From an uncultured Leptolyngbya sp. (GTDB lineage Bacteria > Cyanobacteriota > Cyanobacteriia > Phormidesmidales > Phormidesmidaceae), in the NCBI GenBank assembly GCA_937899365.1, contig CALBPH010000621.1:1-5949 (forward strand): 5,949 nucleotides of DNA, given 5' to 3'. The stretch's first letter is position 1, and every line of letters starts with the position of its first letter. Below, one piece after another: positions 5,751-5,949 of this stretch. The translations under genes and the position numbers were made by a program. The notes under the pieces are model-generated. The model saw only the letters and a list, made by a program, of their open reading frames with translations. It made no database searches and was not told the origin of the DNA.

Positions 5751-5829
5751 AGTCATTCTTTAATTCTGCAACGGTGAAATCCGTAGGTATAGAATGTATT
5801 TTCTGTAGAATGATTTCCCAATTGCAGAA
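5751..5829. repeat. Two interleaved inverted repeats before the permease gene
   Basis: Arm A, AGTCATTCT (5751-5759), pairs with AGAATGATT (5807-5815) over nine pairs with one G-T wobble. Arm B, TTCTGCAA (5764-5771), pairs exactly with TTGCAGAA (5822-5829). The order A-B-A'-B' cannot form two nested hairpins, but as RNA it could form a pseudoknot or two exclusive states. AGAATG at 5791-5796 can compete with A'. A -10-like TAGAAT lies at 5790-5795 with only a weak -35. The rest of 5689-5855 shows nothing I can name. Confidence 0.4.
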
Positions 5830-5855
5830 GTTCCTAAGGTTTAGGCAACGCGCCC

Positions 5856-5949
5856 ATGGAGAAATTTAGTAATGGTCTGACGCTCTTCTTTAGTCTGTTG
5901 GTGGAGGCCATTCCCTTTTTATTGATTGGTGTAGCGTTTTCCAGTCTGC
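5856..5949 (+). CDS. Permease of the ArsP/DUF318 (UPF0718) type, N-terminal fragment (3' truncated by window)
   Basis: Only the first 31 codons are present. The peptide begins MEKFSNGLTLFFSLLVEAIP and continues FLLIGVAFSSL, one hydrophobic membrane segment (about 8-31) with the acidic-Ala-x-Pro-Phe motif (E17, P20, F21) that I associate with the first helix of DUF318/ArsP permeases. Members are multi-helix inner-membrane proteins; some export organoarsenicals and most are uncharacterised. ATG at 5856 is the likely start because an in-frame TAA lies at 5835-5837 with no other start between. No clear ribosome site is visible. The fragment is too short to fix the substrate or exclude another transporter family. 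Confidence 0.65.
   Translation, partial: MEKFSNGLTLFFSLLVEAIPFLLIGVAFSSL

Overview
The window looks like an ordinary stretch of a cyanobacterial chromosome. The reasons are a cyanobacterial-type Hfq that lacks the enterobacterial C-terminal motif, a ComFB-domain protein of the long form I associate with cyanobacteria, a GH57 branching enzyme of the thermophile/cyanobacterial type, weak or absent Shine-Dalgarno sequences at several starts, and one HIP1 octamer (GCGATCGC). I cannot name the genus.

Layout from left to right: (1) 1-204 is the C-terminal end of lpxD (lipid A/outer membrane acyltransferase). (2) 205-783 is a 579-nt gap with several inverted repeats and no gene I believe in. (3) 784-2373 encodes a complete GH57 1,4-alpha-glucan branching enzyme, ending in a strong hairpin terminator that can work in both directions. 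(4) 2459-2595 is a short convergent intergenic region with a palindromic element resembling dispersed cyanobacterial repeats. (5) 2596-3141, minus strand, is a ComFB-family protein (putative cyclic dinucleotide receptor). (6) 3142-3811 is a 670-nt AT-rich gap. (7) 3812-4024, minus strand, is hfq with its own terminator. (8) dapF starts divergently 90 bp away (4115-4987) and overlaps surE by four bases (4984-5688). (9) 5689-5855 is an intergenic region with two interleaved inverted repeats, followed by the first 31 codons of an ArsP/DUF318-like permease at 5856.

Functionally the genes are mostly housekeeping: envelope lipid (lpxD), glycogen branching (GH57), diaminopimelate/lysine and peptidoglycan precursor synthesis (dapF) and nucleotide salvage or stress phosphatase (surE). 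The most suggestive link is that the two minus-strand genes, comFB and hfq, belong to families tied in cyanobacteria to type IV pili, motility and DNA uptake. I found no CRISPR array, insertion sequence, tRNA or rRNA gene, and no evidence of a new multi-gene system. The least explained parts are the two long gene-free gaps and the interleaved repeats before the permease.
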